From: Streptomyces sp. NBC_00442 | GTDB taxonomy: Bacteria; Actinomycetota; Actinomycetes; Streptomycetales; Streptomycetaceae | Reading direction: 5' to 3' | NCBI RefSeq assembly: GCF_036014195.1 | Contig: NZ_CP107918.1 | Coordinates: 7,254,001-7,318,000, forward strand | DNA: 64,000 bases | Shown here: positions 50,818 through 59,066 of the stretch, in pieces | Numbering within the stretch: position 1 is the stretch's first letter | Layout: each line of letters starts with the position of its first letter | Program-made: the position numbers and the translations under genes | Notes under the pieces: generated by a model | Database searches by the model: none | Told to the model about the DNA's origin: nothing | What the model saw: only the letters and a program-made list of their open reading frames with translations

Positions 50818-51022
50818 GCCCCACCGCGCCGGCGGCCCACCCCAACTCCCCTGGGGCGGGCCGCTGTTGCATGGCTCGAACCCGTTGCCTCGGCAGACCC
50901 GGAGAACAGAAACCGGCCAGGCGCATAAAACGTCCGAAGCTTGGGAATTCAACCACCAGAACAGGGAACACGTGTGCGATGTAATACCTGTGTGACGCAG
51001 GGGCAAAGGTGGGGATGCACGG

Positions 51023-52015
51023 ATGAAGGCCATACGGTTCGAAGGTGCTGGACGACCGCTCAACATGGAGACCATTCCGGACCCGGAGCCCGGTCCGGGG
51101 TGGGTGGTGGTCGACATCGAAGCGGCCGGATTGTGTCACTCGGACCTGCACATCATGAGCGGCATGGACCTGGGCGATCTCACCGTCAAGGCGCCGGTCA
51201 CCCTCGGCCATGAGGGCGCCGGAGTGATCTCCGCGATCGGGGAGGGCGTCCGGGACTTCGAAGTGGGCGACCGGGTCGGCATCGCCCTGGTCTCGCACCC
51301 CGTGGAAGCGGCCCGCTTCGCGCCGGGAGTGGGACACGACGGTGCCTTCGCGGAACGGGAACTGGCCCATGTGTCGACGCTGGTGCACATCCCCGACAAC
51401 GTGACGTTCGCCGAGGCCGCCGTCGCGACCGACTCGGTGGCCACCGCCTATCACGCGGTGCGGACCGCGGGTTCCGTGCGGCGGGGCCGCGCGGTCGGTG
51501 TCATAGGCCTCGGCGGACTCGGCCTGAACGGTGTGCGGATCGCCCATCTGCTAGGCGCGACGGTGTACGGGGTCGACATCAACCCGGCCGCCCACGGCCC
51601 CGCCCTTGAGGCCGGAGCCACCGCGTGCTTCCAGGACGTCAGCGGGCTCGCGGCCCGGCATCCGGACGTGATCGTGGACTTCGCGGGTACCGACACGACG
51701 GTCGCCTCCGCAGTGGCGAGCGTGCGCCCGGGAGGCTGTGTGGTGCTGGTCGGTCTCGGCACCCCGGTCGCGGCGATACCCGTGGCCTCCCTGGTGATGC
51801 GCAACGTCCGGCTCGTCGGCTCCCTGGGTGCGAGCAAGGACGAACTGCGCGAGGTGTACGACCTCATCGCGAGCGGGGCGCTGAAGCCGGCGGTGCAGGA
51901 GGTTCCCTTCGCCGAACTCCCCGCCGCGATGGACCGGTTGGCGCGTGGCGAGGTTCGCGGCCGCCTCTATACGCGGCCGCGCGCCGATCTGCGCGTAGAG
52001 GTGGGAGCTGTCTGA
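51023..52015 (+). CDS. Zinc-type medium-chain alcohol dehydrogenase without structural zinc
   Basis: A 330-residue MDR-family dehydrogenase. The catalytic zinc site is visible in AAGLCHSDLHI (Cys about 38) and LGHEGAGVI (His and Glu about 63), and the cofactor loop in GVIGLGGLGLNGVRIAHLLG. The lobe that normally carries four cysteines for structural zinc (about residues 90-115) reads SHPVEAARFAPGVGHDG and has none, so this is a shortened, zinc-lobe-free variant. It would oxidise an alcohol or reduce a ketone with NAD(P). The ATG at 51023 is in a good context (GGTGGGG upstream). Its 3' end overlaps the convergent nitrilase gene by 49 bp. Confidence 0.9.
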   Translation: MKAIRFEGAGRPLNMETIPDPEPGPGWVVVDIEAAGLCHSDLHIMSGMDLGDLTVKAPVTLGHEGAGVISAIGEGVRDFEVGDRVGIALVSHPVEAARFAPGVGHDGAFAERELAHVSTLVHIPDNVTFAEAAVATDSVATAYHAVRTAGSVRRGRAVGVIGLGGLGLNGVRIAHLLGATVYGVDINPAAHGPALEAGATACFQDVSGLAARHPDVIVDFAGTDTTVASAVASVRPGGCVVLVGLGTPVAAIPVASLVMRNVRLVGSLGASKDELREVYDLIASGALKPAVQEVPFAELPAAMDRLARGEVRGRLYTRPRADLRVEVGAV

Positions 52016-52929
52016 GCGACGGCGGGGCGGGGTGTCTCGTCGACCCGCAGGGTGAAGACGTCCGGGCGTGCGTAATGGCCGGTGGCGTCGAAGTCGAAGC
52101 GGCTCCGGGCGATGTCCCCGAGGTCGAGTTCCGCGACGAGCACCCCCTCGCCGTCCCGCAGCGGTCCGGCCAGTACCTCGCCGAGCGGGGAGACGATGGT
52201 GCTGCCGCCGCCGATCAGGACGGTGTCGGGGTCGTCGCCCTGCAGAGGATGGACGTTGCCCGGAAGGCCTGAGCGCAGCAGATACTGAGCGGCGCTCAGC
52301 ACGAAGCAGCGCCCTTCGAGGGCCACGTGCCGCATCGTGGCCTGCCAGGTCTCCCGGTCGTCGACGGTGGGGGCACACCAGATGTCGACGCCCTTCGCGT
52401 ACATGGCGGTGCGAAACAGCGGCATGTAGTTCTCCCAGCAGATGGCCGCCCCGAGCCTGCCGGGTCCGCAGTCCACCACCGGCATCGTCGAGCCGTCGCC
52501 GCATCCCCAGATCAGCCGTTCGGCGGCGGTCGGCATCAGCTTGCGGTGCTTGCCGATGAATCCCCCGGGCCCGAAGAACAGGGCGACGCAGTACAGAGTC
52601 GAGCCCGACCGCTCCACCGCCCCGACCACCGCGTGACACCTCAACTCACGTGTCAGCGCGGACAGTTCATTCGTCTCGGGGCCGGGCACGACGATGGCCG
52701 ACTCGAAGTACCGCCGGAACGTCTCACGTCCTTCGTCGCTCCGGCTGCCGACCCGGACCCCGAAATCGAGGCCCTTGGGGTAGCCGCCCAGAAACGCCTC
52801 GGGCAGCACGACGACCTCGGCGCCGCGCCCGGCCGCGTCGCGCACCAGGTCCAGCGCCTTGGCGAGGGAAGCCGCAGTGTCGAACAGATGGGATCCCGCC
52901 TGGACCACGGCGGCGGTGAGGACAGTCAC
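51967..52929 (-). CDS. Nitrilase-family carbon-nitrogen hydrolase
   Basis: A 320-residue enzyme of the nitrilase superfamily, branch 1 (true nitrilase). The catalytic triad is Glu in VVLPEAFLGGYPKG (about 44), Lys in GKHRKLMPTAAERLIWG (about 131) and Cys in LGAAICWENYMPLFR (about 165). YPKG and the size match aliphatic or aryl nitrilases. It should hydrolyse a nitrile to acid and ammonia. The start is GTG at 52929. Its last 49 bp overlap the end of the dehydrogenase gene on the other strand, an unusually long overlap, so one mRNA can pair with the other. It is cytoplasmic and apparently monocistronic. Confidence 0.92.
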   Translation of the reverse strand: MTVLTAAVVQAGSHLFDTAASLAKALDLVRDAAGRGAEVVVLPEAFLGGYPKGLDFGVRVGSRSDEGRETFRRYFESAIVVPGPETNELSALTRELRCHAVVGAVERSGSTLYCVALFFGPGGFIGKHRKLMPTAAERLIWGCGDGSTMPVVDCGPGRLGAAICWENYMPLFRTAMYAKGVDIWCAPTVDDRETWQATMRHVALEGRCFVLSAAQYLLRSGLPGNVHPLQGDDPDTVLIGGGSTIVSPLGEVLAGPLRDGEGVLVAELDLGDIARSRFDFDATGHYARPDVFTLRVDETPRPAVAQTAPTSTRRSARGRV

Positions 52930-53112
52930 GGCACCGAGCCTAGACGCATCGCCGTCCCGAAGCGCCGAACACGGGCCAGTGGCGGATGCGAGTCCCGGGA
53001 GCGGCACACCGGCACACGATCAAGTCCCGTGCGGGCGGACCCATATGACGGTTGGCCGGGGCGCTCGTCGGCGCCGGGGGTGTTCGAGGAGTGAGACCGG
53101 CGGTATGTCAGA

Positions 53113-53568
53113 GTGATCCACATGGTTCTTCTTGGTCAGGCACCGCAGTACACCTCCCATCGAGGTCCCTCCCGCCGGAACCTCCTGATGGCCCTCGCCG
53201 TCGGTCTCGCCGTCTGCCTCGGCATCGGAGCCGTGGCGGTGTCGGCATTCAACGACAAGCCGCTGTTCCACGACGACGTTGCCTACGAGGGCGGCTACGT
53301 GGTGGCCCTCGCCGGGATGAAGGCGGACCCCACCGGGAAGACCCAGGGCTTCCTCAAGAGCGGCGGCTGCGAACAGTGGCGTCACGAGCAGGGCGGCCCC
53401 AAAGCCGCCGCCTCGCCCGGACGTTGGCTTCAGGGTTGCCGCGACGCGGCCGACGACGGTGACTGCCGGGACGGACAGGCAGCCGCCGCACCCAAGGGCT
53501 CGGCGGGGATCAGGGGTCTGGTCTGCGACAGCAAGAAGGGCGCGAAGGCGCCCGTCACCGGCCGGTAG
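53113..53568 (+). CDS. Hypothetical membrane-anchored protein
   Basis: A 151-residue protein with one N-terminal membrane anchor (LLMALAVGLAVCLGIGAVAV, about 25-44) and an outside part with cysteines at SGGCEQW, LQGCRDAA, DDGDCRDG and GLVCDSK that could form two disulfides. I do not recognise a family. The start is uncertain: GTG at 53113 or ATG at 53122, both without a clear ribosome-binding site. It lies divergent from the nitrilase gene and 202 bp before the flavin monooxygenase gene. Confidence 0.6.
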   Translation: MIHMVLLGQAPQYTSHRGPSRRNLLMALAVGLAVCLGIGAVAVSAFNDKPLFHDDVAYEGGYVVALAGMKADPTGKTQGFLKSGGCEQWRHEQGGPKAAASPGRWLQGCRDAADDGDCRDGQAAAAPKGSAGIRGLVCDSKKGAKAPVTGR

Positions 53569-53770
53569 CCCAGCGGCCGGCCGGGCACACCGGATTCGGG
53601 CCCGGCGTGATCCGTACCCTGACGACCCCGCCGTCCAGGGTCTGTCCGGCGGATCTGGTTGGCTTTGGTTCCGGGTGCGTTCGGACAGACCCTAGGCAGT
53701 CCCGCCGGCACCCAGTACAACGGTGGGGCGGACCCGGCGGGCGCCGGGTGCGGAGCGGGCGGAGGCACGG

Positions 53771-55006
53771 GTGCGCAGGATCGCGATCATCGGGGCGGGA
53801 CAGGCAGGGCTGCAACTGGCGCTGGGACTCCAGGCGGCACACTACGACGTGACGCTGTTCTCGGAGCGGACCGCCGAGCGGATCCGCCACGGCCGGATCA
53901 CCTCGACACAGCTCATGTTCGGGCCGGCGCTCGCCCTGGAACATGCGGCCGGGCTCGACCTCTGGGGCGCACAGGCCCCGGCGATGAGCGGCCTGGAGAT
54001 GAACCACTGGGACCCGGCGGGCCACGAGCTCCGCGTGAGGCGGTTCACCACCTCCTACGACACCGAGGCCCGCTCGGTGGACCAGCGGCTCAAACTCTCC
54101 GCGTGGCTGGAGCTGTTCGCCTCGCGGGGCGGCCGGGTGGAACACCGTGCGGTCGAGGCCGCCGATGTCGCGGGCATCGCCGCCCGCCACGATCTCACCG
54201 TCGTCGCCGCCGGCCGGGGCACGCTCTCCTCGCTGTTCGGCCGCGACGCGCGACGCTCCGTGTACGACCGCCCGCAGCGCACCCTGGCCGCGTTCTACGC
54301 GAGCGGCGTCACGGGCCGGGCCGACGAGTCCGACACGTGCCTGCGCGTCACCGGTGTCCCCTCGGTCGGCGACGCGATCGCCCTTCAGGCCCTGACCGTC
54401 GGCGGCCCGTGCGAGATCCTGCTTCTCGAAGCCAAGCCCGGCGGCCCGTACGACTGTTGGGCCGACCGGCCCGGACCGCGCGAAGGGCTGCGGCGTGCGG
54501 TGGAGCTCCTGCGGGAGTACGCGCCCTGGGAGTACGAGCGCTTCGCCGACGCCGAACCCACCGACGCGGGCGCCGCGCTGTACGGCGCGGTCACCCCGAC
54601 CGTGCGGGACGGCGTGGCCGCACTGGGGGCCGGACGGTACGTCCTCGGCATGGCGGACGCGGTCGTCGCGAACGACCCGCTCACGGGGCAGGGCGCCAAC
54701 AACGCCGCGCGGGCCGCCGCCGGATACCTCGACGCGATCCTGCGGCGGGGCGAGCTGCCGTACGACCGGCGATGGATGAGCGAGACCTTCGAGGACTACT
54801 GGGAGCACGCGCGTCACGCGCACGCCTTCACCGACCTGATGCTGCGCCAGCCCTCGGCGGAGCAGGTCGGACGCGTTCTGGCGGCCGCCTTCGAGCACCC
54901 CGAGGTCGCCCACCGGTTCGCCAACGGCTATGCGGATCCGACCGACTACCGAGACTGGCTGCTGGACCCGGAACGTGCCGACGCCTACCTCTCCAAGATC
55001 ATCTAG
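53771..55006 (+). CDS. StyA-like FAD-dependent monooxygenase
   Basis: A 411-residue flavoprotein of the styrene/indole monooxygenase (StyA, SMOA) group. RIAIIGAGQAGLQLALGLQA (FAD-binding) lies at the N-terminus, followed by YDVTLFSERTAERIRHGRIT, RQ-type loop NHWDPAGHELRVRRFTTSYD, and ANDPLTGQGANNAARAAAGY near residue 320. These enzymes epoxidise or hydroxylate using FADH2 supplied by a separate reductase (StyB); none is encoded nearby. The GTG start at 53771 has GGAGG about 6 bp upstream. It precedes the TPR and polyprenyl synthase genes on the same strand, so a terpenoid substrate is possible but not shown. Confidence 0.85.
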   Translation: MRRIAIIGAGQAGLQLALGLQAAHYDVTLFSERTAERIRHGRITSTQLMFGPALALEHAAGLDLWGAQAPAMSGLEMNHWDPAGHELRVRRFTTSYDTEARSVDQRLKLSAWLELFASRGGRVEHRAVEAADVAGIAARHDLTVVAAGRGTLSSLFGRDARRSVYDRPQRTLAAFYASGVTGRADESDTCLRVTGVPSVGDAIALQALTVGGPCEILLLEAKPGGPYDCWADRPGPREGLRRAVELLREYAPWEYERFADAEPTDAGAALYGAVTPTVRDGVAALGAGRYVLGMADAVVANDPLTGQGANNAARAAAGYLDAILRRGELPYDRRWMSETFEDYWEHARHAHAFTDLMLRQPSAEQVGRVLAAAFEHPEVAHRFANGYADPTDYRDWLLDPERADAYLSKII

Positions 55007-55071
55007 TACCGCTCGCGACTGACCCCGGCGCCCCGCGTCAGACTTGCGATGTACGGCACACGGGCTCTGAG

Positions 55072-55085
55072 GGTGACTCGTCACC
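55072..55085. promoter_or_regulatory. Short palindrome upstream of the TPR gene
   Basis: GGTGACTCGTCACC is a 14-bp sequence with 6-bp perfect arms, 74 bp before the start of the TPR gene. It is a possible operator, with nothing else to support it. Confidence 0.3.
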
Positions 55086-55158
55086 GCCCCGACGTCTCAT
55101 AGCTTCTTGATCAAGGCGGAGCCCTGGGCTCCACACCACGATCCGAAGCGAGACCACC

Positions 55159-56214
55159 ATGTACGGCAAAGCGTTCGCCCCCGAATACCGGGGAAGCCTG
55201 GGGGAGTTGTCGGTCAACACCTCACTGGAGGAGGTGCTGGCCAAGGCCGTCGAGGAGCGACGAAGGGCCGAAGCGACGGCGGGCGCCGCGGAGGTGGCGC
55301 ACGCCGGGCTCGCCGTCGCCGAGGCGAGCAGGCGGCTCGGCCGCGTCGACGAGGCGGAGCAGGCGTGGAAGGGCAGCTACCGCGCGGCGCGCGGCGCAGG
55401 TGACCTCGGTGCCATGGCCTGGGCCATGTGGAGCGGTGGCACCCTGGCCCGCCAGCGCGGCGCGCTCGCGCTGGCCCGCCGCCGCCTCGCCATCGCGGCC
55501 GAACTCGCCGAACAGGGCGGTGACATCGTTGCCCGCGGCTATTCCCTGGCGGGACTGGCCGAGACCGGACGCATCCAGGGCGACTACGAGGCCGTGGGCC
55601 GGCTGCACGAGCAGCTCCTCGCCGAGGCGCGCCGGCGCGGCGAGGCCCGCCACACGGTGTGGGCGCTCGAAGGCATCGCGCAGATGCACCGCAACACCGG
55701 CTCGTTCGACAGTGCGCTCGCCCTGTTCGAGGAGGCGGCTCGGATAGCCGAGAACGCCGGGGACGACCGGGGCCGGGCCTGGGCGCTGCGCGGGATCGCC
55801 GATGTGCACTCCGTCCGGGGCGACACCGAACGGGCCCTGGCTCTGCTGACCGAGGCGGAGACGCTGTGCCGGGCCATCCAACTGGTCGGCGCGCTGGCGT
55901 ACAACCACAAGATGCGGGGCAACGTGCTGTTCCGGGCTGGCCGTCACGCCGAGGCGGAGGAGTGCTATCGCGGGGCGCTGGGCGAGTTCCGGGCGATGGG
56001 CGAGCCCCGGGGTGAGGCGCTCGCCCGGCTCGGTCTGGTGAAGGCGCAGGCCCGTCAGGGGCGCGCGGTGGAACGGACCGCCGCCGACCTCGACGAGCTG
56101 GAGCGGGCGTTCGGCGCCATCGGCCTGCTGCGGGGCAGCGACCTGATCGGCGCGGCGCGCGCCGAACTGGGCGTCCCGGCCGCCGCCGCCACTGCCGTCA
56201 CTCGCGCGCGCTGA
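55159..56214 (+). CDS. Tetratricopeptide-repeat protein
   Basis: A 351-residue soluble protein made of about seven to eight TPR-like helix pairs from residue 25 to 320. Examples are AWKGSYRAARGAGDLGAMAW, LARRRLAIAAELAEQGG, ALEGIAQMHRNTGSFDSALA, LRGIADVHSVRGDTERALAL and MRGNVLFRAGRHAEAEECYR. Each unit has the A-x-x-G-x-x-x-x-x-x-G-x-x-x-x-A spacing. No other domain is present. TPR arrays are protein-binding scaffolds; here the gene lies 57 bp before the polyprenyl synthase and probably shares its transcript. The start ATG at 55159 is followed by MYGKAFAPEYRGSLGELSV, a distinctive N-terminus. Confidence 0.85.
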   Translation: MYGKAFAPEYRGSLGELSVNTSLEEVLAKAVEERRRAEATAGAAEVAHAGLAVAEASRRLGRVDEAEQAWKGSYRAARGAGDLGAMAWAMWSGGTLARQRGALALARRRLAIAAELAEQGGDIVARGYSLAGLAETGRIQGDYEAVGRLHEQLLAEARRRGEARHTVWALEGIAQMHRNTGSFDSALALFEEAARIAENAGDDRGRAWALRGIADVHSVRGDTERALALLTEAETLCRAIQLVGALAYNHKMRGNVLFRAGRHAEAEECYRGALGEFRAMGEPRGEALARLGLVKAQARQGRAVERTAADLDELERAFGAIGLLRGSDLIGAARAELGVPAAAATAVTRAR

Positions 56215-56271
56215 GGCCCTCGCCCCCGCGCTGTCCTTCGTACCTCCACACCGCGACAGGAACGGAACCGC

Positions 56272-57372
56272 ATGTCCATCCACACCGCCGCGCACAGCGC
56301 ACCCCAGGCCGAGCCGGGACCGCCCGCGCCGCACCCCGGTGCCCGTCCGGCCGCCGTCGCCACGCTCGCCCGGTGCCGGGACATGGTCGAGCCGGCCCTG
56401 CGCACGGCCGTACGGGAACTGCACCCGGGCCCGCGCCGGATCGCCTCGCACGCGTTCGGATGGTGCGAGGCGGACGGTACGCCGCGGGCAGGCGGCGGAG
56501 GCAAGGGGGTCCGGCAGGCCCTCGTGATCCTCGGCGCGGAGGCGGCCGGCGCGCCCGCGGAGGTGGCGGTTCCGGGGGCGGTGGCGATCGAGCTGATCCA
56601 CACGTTCTCCCTGGTGCACGACGACATCATGGACGGCGACGGCCGACGCCGGCATCGCGACAGCGCCTGGAAGGCGTTCGGCACGGGCCCCGCGCTCCTG
56701 GCGGGCGACGCCCTGTTCGCCCTCGGCGTCCGTACGCTCGCCGAGGTCGGTGGAGCGCGGGGCGGCGAGGCGCTGGGCCACCTCACCTCCATGCTCGGCG
56801 AGCTGGTGCACGGCCAGGCCGACGACGAGCTCTTCGAGTCGCGGCCGTGGACCGGCGAGGACGCTGTGGGCCTGGGGGAGTACCGGGCCATGGCGGAGCG
56901 CAAGACGGGCGCCCTGCTCGGCTGCGCCGCGGCCCTCGGGCCGGTGCTCGCGGGCGCCCCGCCGCGGCTCACGGACGCACTGGCGCGGGCGGGCAGGCAG
57001 TGGGGCCTGGCGTTCCAGGCGGTCGACGACGTTCTCGGCATCTGGGGCGAGCCCGTCCGCACCGGAAAGCCGGCCCACAGCGACCTGCGGCGTGCGAAGA
57101 AGACGCTGCCGATCCTCGGGGCGATCGCCGCAGACCCTTCTCTCGGTGCCCGCCTCGACCAACTGCTCGGCGCGGGCGGCGTGTCCGACGCCGCGTGCCT
57201 GCGCAGGGCCGCCGAGCTCGTCGAGAAGGCGGGGGGCCGCGCGTACGCCCTGCGCGAGGCCCGCGCCAGGGTGGCCGCGGGGCGTGATCACCTACGGACC
57301 GCGGCACTGGGTGGGACCCCTGCGGACGCACTCGTCGCCCTGTCGGAACTGCTGTTGGACCGGCAGCTGTGA
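56272..57372 (+). CDS. Polyprenyl diphosphate synthase (encapsulin-cargo-like)
   Basis: A 366-residue trans-prenyltransferase. The first aspartate motif is complete (LVHDDIMDGDGRRRHRD, about 116-120); the second is DDVLGIWGEP (about 251), where the usual third Asp is replaced by Gly. Other features are GGKGVRQALVIL and the A-x-x-x-G-x-x-F-Q-x-x-DD region. The 40-residue Pro/Ala-rich N-terminus (APQAEPGPPAPHPGARPAA) resembles cargo tails of family 2 encapsulin polyprenyl transferases. No encapsulin shell gene is in the window. It makes a C10-C20 or longer isoprenoid; the chain length cannot be told. Confidence 0.88.
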   Translation: MSIHTAAHSAPQAEPGPPAPHPGARPAAVATLARCRDMVEPALRTAVRELHPGPRRIASHAFGWCEADGTPRAGGGGKGVRQALVILGAEAAGAPAEVAVPGAVAIELIHTFSLVHDDIMDGDGRRRHRDSAWKAFGTGPALLAGDALFALGVRTLAEVGGARGGEALGHLTSMLGELVHGQADDELFESRPWTGEDAVGLGEYRAMAERKTGALLGCAAALGPVLAGAPPRLTDALARAGRQWGLAFQAVDDVLGIWGEPVRTGKPAHSDLRRAKKTLPILGAIAADPSLGARLDQLLGAGGVSDAACLRRAAELVEKAGGRAYALREARARVAAGRDHLRTAALGGTPADALVALSELLLDRQL

Positions 57373-57412
57373 CCCCACCTGAAGTGGCCGCGCGGGCCCA
57401 CGAGTTCGAGTG

Positions 57413-58468
57413 CTACGACGTCGCCGCGGTGCCCGCGAGCGGGCGATCCGTCAGGAGCAGGTCCGCGTGGTGGCGGGCGGCGACCAGCGGGTGGGCGCGG
57501 AGCTTGCCCTTGAGCTCGTTGCGCCCGTACTCGGCGAAGAGCGGGTTGGCCGGGTCGGCGGTCGCTCCGGGAGCGTGCGCGGCATGAGGGAAGGGGAGGG
57601 GCTCGATGCGGGCGTCGAGGCGGGGGTTGTAGAAGAACGGCACGGAGAAGCGCTCGGTGGCTCCGGGCGGGCTCACCACGCGGTGGTTGGTGGCGAGCAG
57701 GTAGCCGTTGGTGGCCACTTCGAGCAGCTCGCCCAGGTTGACGACGAACGCGCCGGGCAGCGGCGGAACGGCGTGGAAACGGCCGTCCTCACGCTGCACC
57801 TGGAGGCCGCCGACGGTGTCCTGGTGCAGCAGGGTCAGGAAGCCGTAGTCCTTGTGTGCGCCAACACCTTGAGCGGTGCCGTCGCCCGCGCTGCCGGGGT
57901 AGCGCACCAGCTTCAGGTGCAGGTGGGCCCGGTCCCCGAAGACGTCGTCGTAGAAGTCGTGCGGCGCGCCGATCGACGCGAGCAGCTCGTGCAGCAGCTT
58001 CTCGGCGACCGAGCTCAGCCGGTCGATCCAGGTGAGTGCGGCGGTTCGCAGCGCGGGAAGGGCGGCGGGCCACTGGTTGGGGCCCTGGAGCCACCAGTAC
58101 GCGGGCTCGCCCGGCCCCGGGATCCGGGCGGGCCGCTCGGCGCCGATGTCGAGCTGATCGCGCCAGTCGCGCGAGCCGCCGGTGCGTTCGTCACCGATGC
58201 GCGTATAGCCCCGGAAATGGGGCGAGTTGACGTTGTCGATGGCGAGCCGGTCGGCCTCGGGCAACCGGAAGAACGCCCGCATGGTGTCGTTCAGTGCGGA
58301 GGTCTCGGCATCGGTGACGCCGTGCCCGACGAGCTGGAAGAAGCCGACGCCGTGCGCGGCGCCGTGAAGCTGGGCGTGCAGGCGCCGACGGGCCTCGGGG
58401 CCGCGATCGGCGGCGGAGAGGTCGATGACCGGGAGCTGCGAAGAAGACACGTACGACATGGGAGCCAT
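57413..58468 (-). CDS. 2-oxoglutarate/Fe(II)-dependent oxygenase (IPNS-like)
   Basis: A 351-residue oxygenase of the isopenicillin-N-synthase-like/DIOX family. The N-terminal part has LPVIDLSAADRGPEARRRLH and GVGFFQLVGHGV; the jelly-roll carries the iron ligands HKD (about 201-203, GVGAHKDYGFLTLLHQD) and His (about 263, ATNHRVVSPPG), and the co-substrate Arg in RFSVPFFYN. It should hydroxylate or desaturate a small molecule, using 2-oxoglutarate and oxygen. The start is ATG at 58468 (or 58459). A 24-codon leader and a Crp-type site lie upstream, so transcription appears to be under elaborate control. It is convergent with the polyprenyl synthase, 40 bp away. Confidence 0.92.
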   Translation of the reverse strand: MAPMSYVSSSQLPVIDLSAADRGPEARRRLHAQLHGAAHGVGFFQLVGHGVTDAETSALNDTMRAFFRLPEADRLAIDNVNSPHFRGYTRIGDERTGGSRDWRDQLDIGAERPARIPGPGEPAYWWLQGPNQWPAALPALRTAALTWIDRLSSVAEKLLHELLASIGAPHDFYDDVFGDRAHLHLKLVRYPGSAGDGTAQGVGAHKDYGFLTLLHQDTVGGLQVQREDGRFHAVPPLPGAFVVNLGELLEVATNGYLLATNHRVVSPPGATERFSVPFFYNPRLDARIEPLPFPHAAHAPGATADPANPLFAEYGRNELKGKLRAHPLVAARHHADLLLTDRPLAGTAATS

Positions 58469-58573
58469 CCGCTGGGTGTGCCCCGGCCGGCGCGGGTGGC
58501 GCGGTCACGGCCCCGCCGGAGTGGGGCGGGCGCCGTGGGAGGCACGGGGAGAGAGGAAAAAAGGAGTCTGGGG

Positions 58574-58648
58574 TCAGCGGTGAGCGCGACAGGCCATGCT
58601 CGTGACGCGGACGAAGTCCACGTGGCGGCGTCGAACGAGCGGAGGCAT
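58574..58648 (-). CDS. Leader peptide (RRHVDF type) before the oxygenase
   Basis: A 24-residue frame with the layout of actinobacterial putative leader peptides: it begins MPPLVRRRHVDFVRV and ends MACRAHR, with the RRHVDF core and a cysteine four residues before the stop. Such peptides lie before sulfur- and cysteine-related genes and control them by attenuation when cysteinyl-tRNA is scarce. The stop codon lies 105 bp before the oxygenase start. On this strand the stop is followed by CCCCAGACTCC and then six T residues, rare in this genome, and downstream by a GCCCC-N8-GGGGC hairpin (58510-58527). Together these suggest an attenuator. Confidence 0.75.
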   Translation of the reverse strand: MPPLVRRRHVDFVRVTSMACRAHR

Positions 58649-58682
58649 GGCGCAAGCGTACTCCCGGCCGCCCCACCGGAGC

Positions 58683-58698
58683 TGTGATCACGCTCACA
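58683..58698. promoter_or_regulatory. Consensus Crp/GlxR site upstream of the leader
   Basis: TGTGATCACGCTCACA is a perfect TGTGA-N6-TCACA element, flanked by C and G (CTGTGA/TCACAG, 6-bp arms, 58682-58699). It lies 35 bp before the leader ATG, in the expected promoter region of the leader-oxygenase unit. Confidence 0.65.
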
Positions 58699-58699
58699 G

Positions 58700-59066
58700 G
58701 CCCGGCAGGGAGGCCCCTCCGGCCGGTGTCGCGGACGGCCCGCCGCACCTGCCGTCACGCCCCTGTCCATGAGCGGGCGAGAGGGACCGTCCGGGTGGTG
58801 GGCGCCCCCGGCAGGGCCGCGCGATCGCCACGGAGACGGCGCGTGAGGCGGGGCGGGACGGCGAACACTGACGGCTGAGCGAGAGCGGCCGCGTGAGAAC
58901 GACTGACGGGCCCCACGGCGATCCGCTTCAACTCCGGGATTGCTGACCCGGGTTGAGGCGCATGCCGTGCGACCCGTGTGCGGGGGGGGCGCCGGGCCCC
59001 GGCGCCCGGGAGGCTCCGTACGGTCGACGGATGCCTCGCGGCGGGGCCGGAGCGAGGCGTCCGACG
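58700..59066. other. Non-coding stretch upstream of the oxygenase leader
   Basis: This 370-bp stretch separates the Crp-site region from the SPW gene end. I see no gene on either strand. A run of eight Gs followed by CGCCGGGCCCCGGCGCCCGG near 58981-59010 is a strong GC-rich palindromic block that may terminate the minus-strand SPW transcript. Confidence 0.35.

Noticed and set aside
48017..51547. Very long open frame opposite the GH92 gene
   Set aside because: It is the antisense frame of a high-GC gene; its translation is rich in Arg, Gly and Val with no domain, while the plus strand has a signal peptide and complete GH92 motifs.
56272..57372. Encapsulin nanocompartment locus
   Set aside because: The synthase resembles encapsulin cargo at its N-terminus, but no shell protein gene is present in the window.
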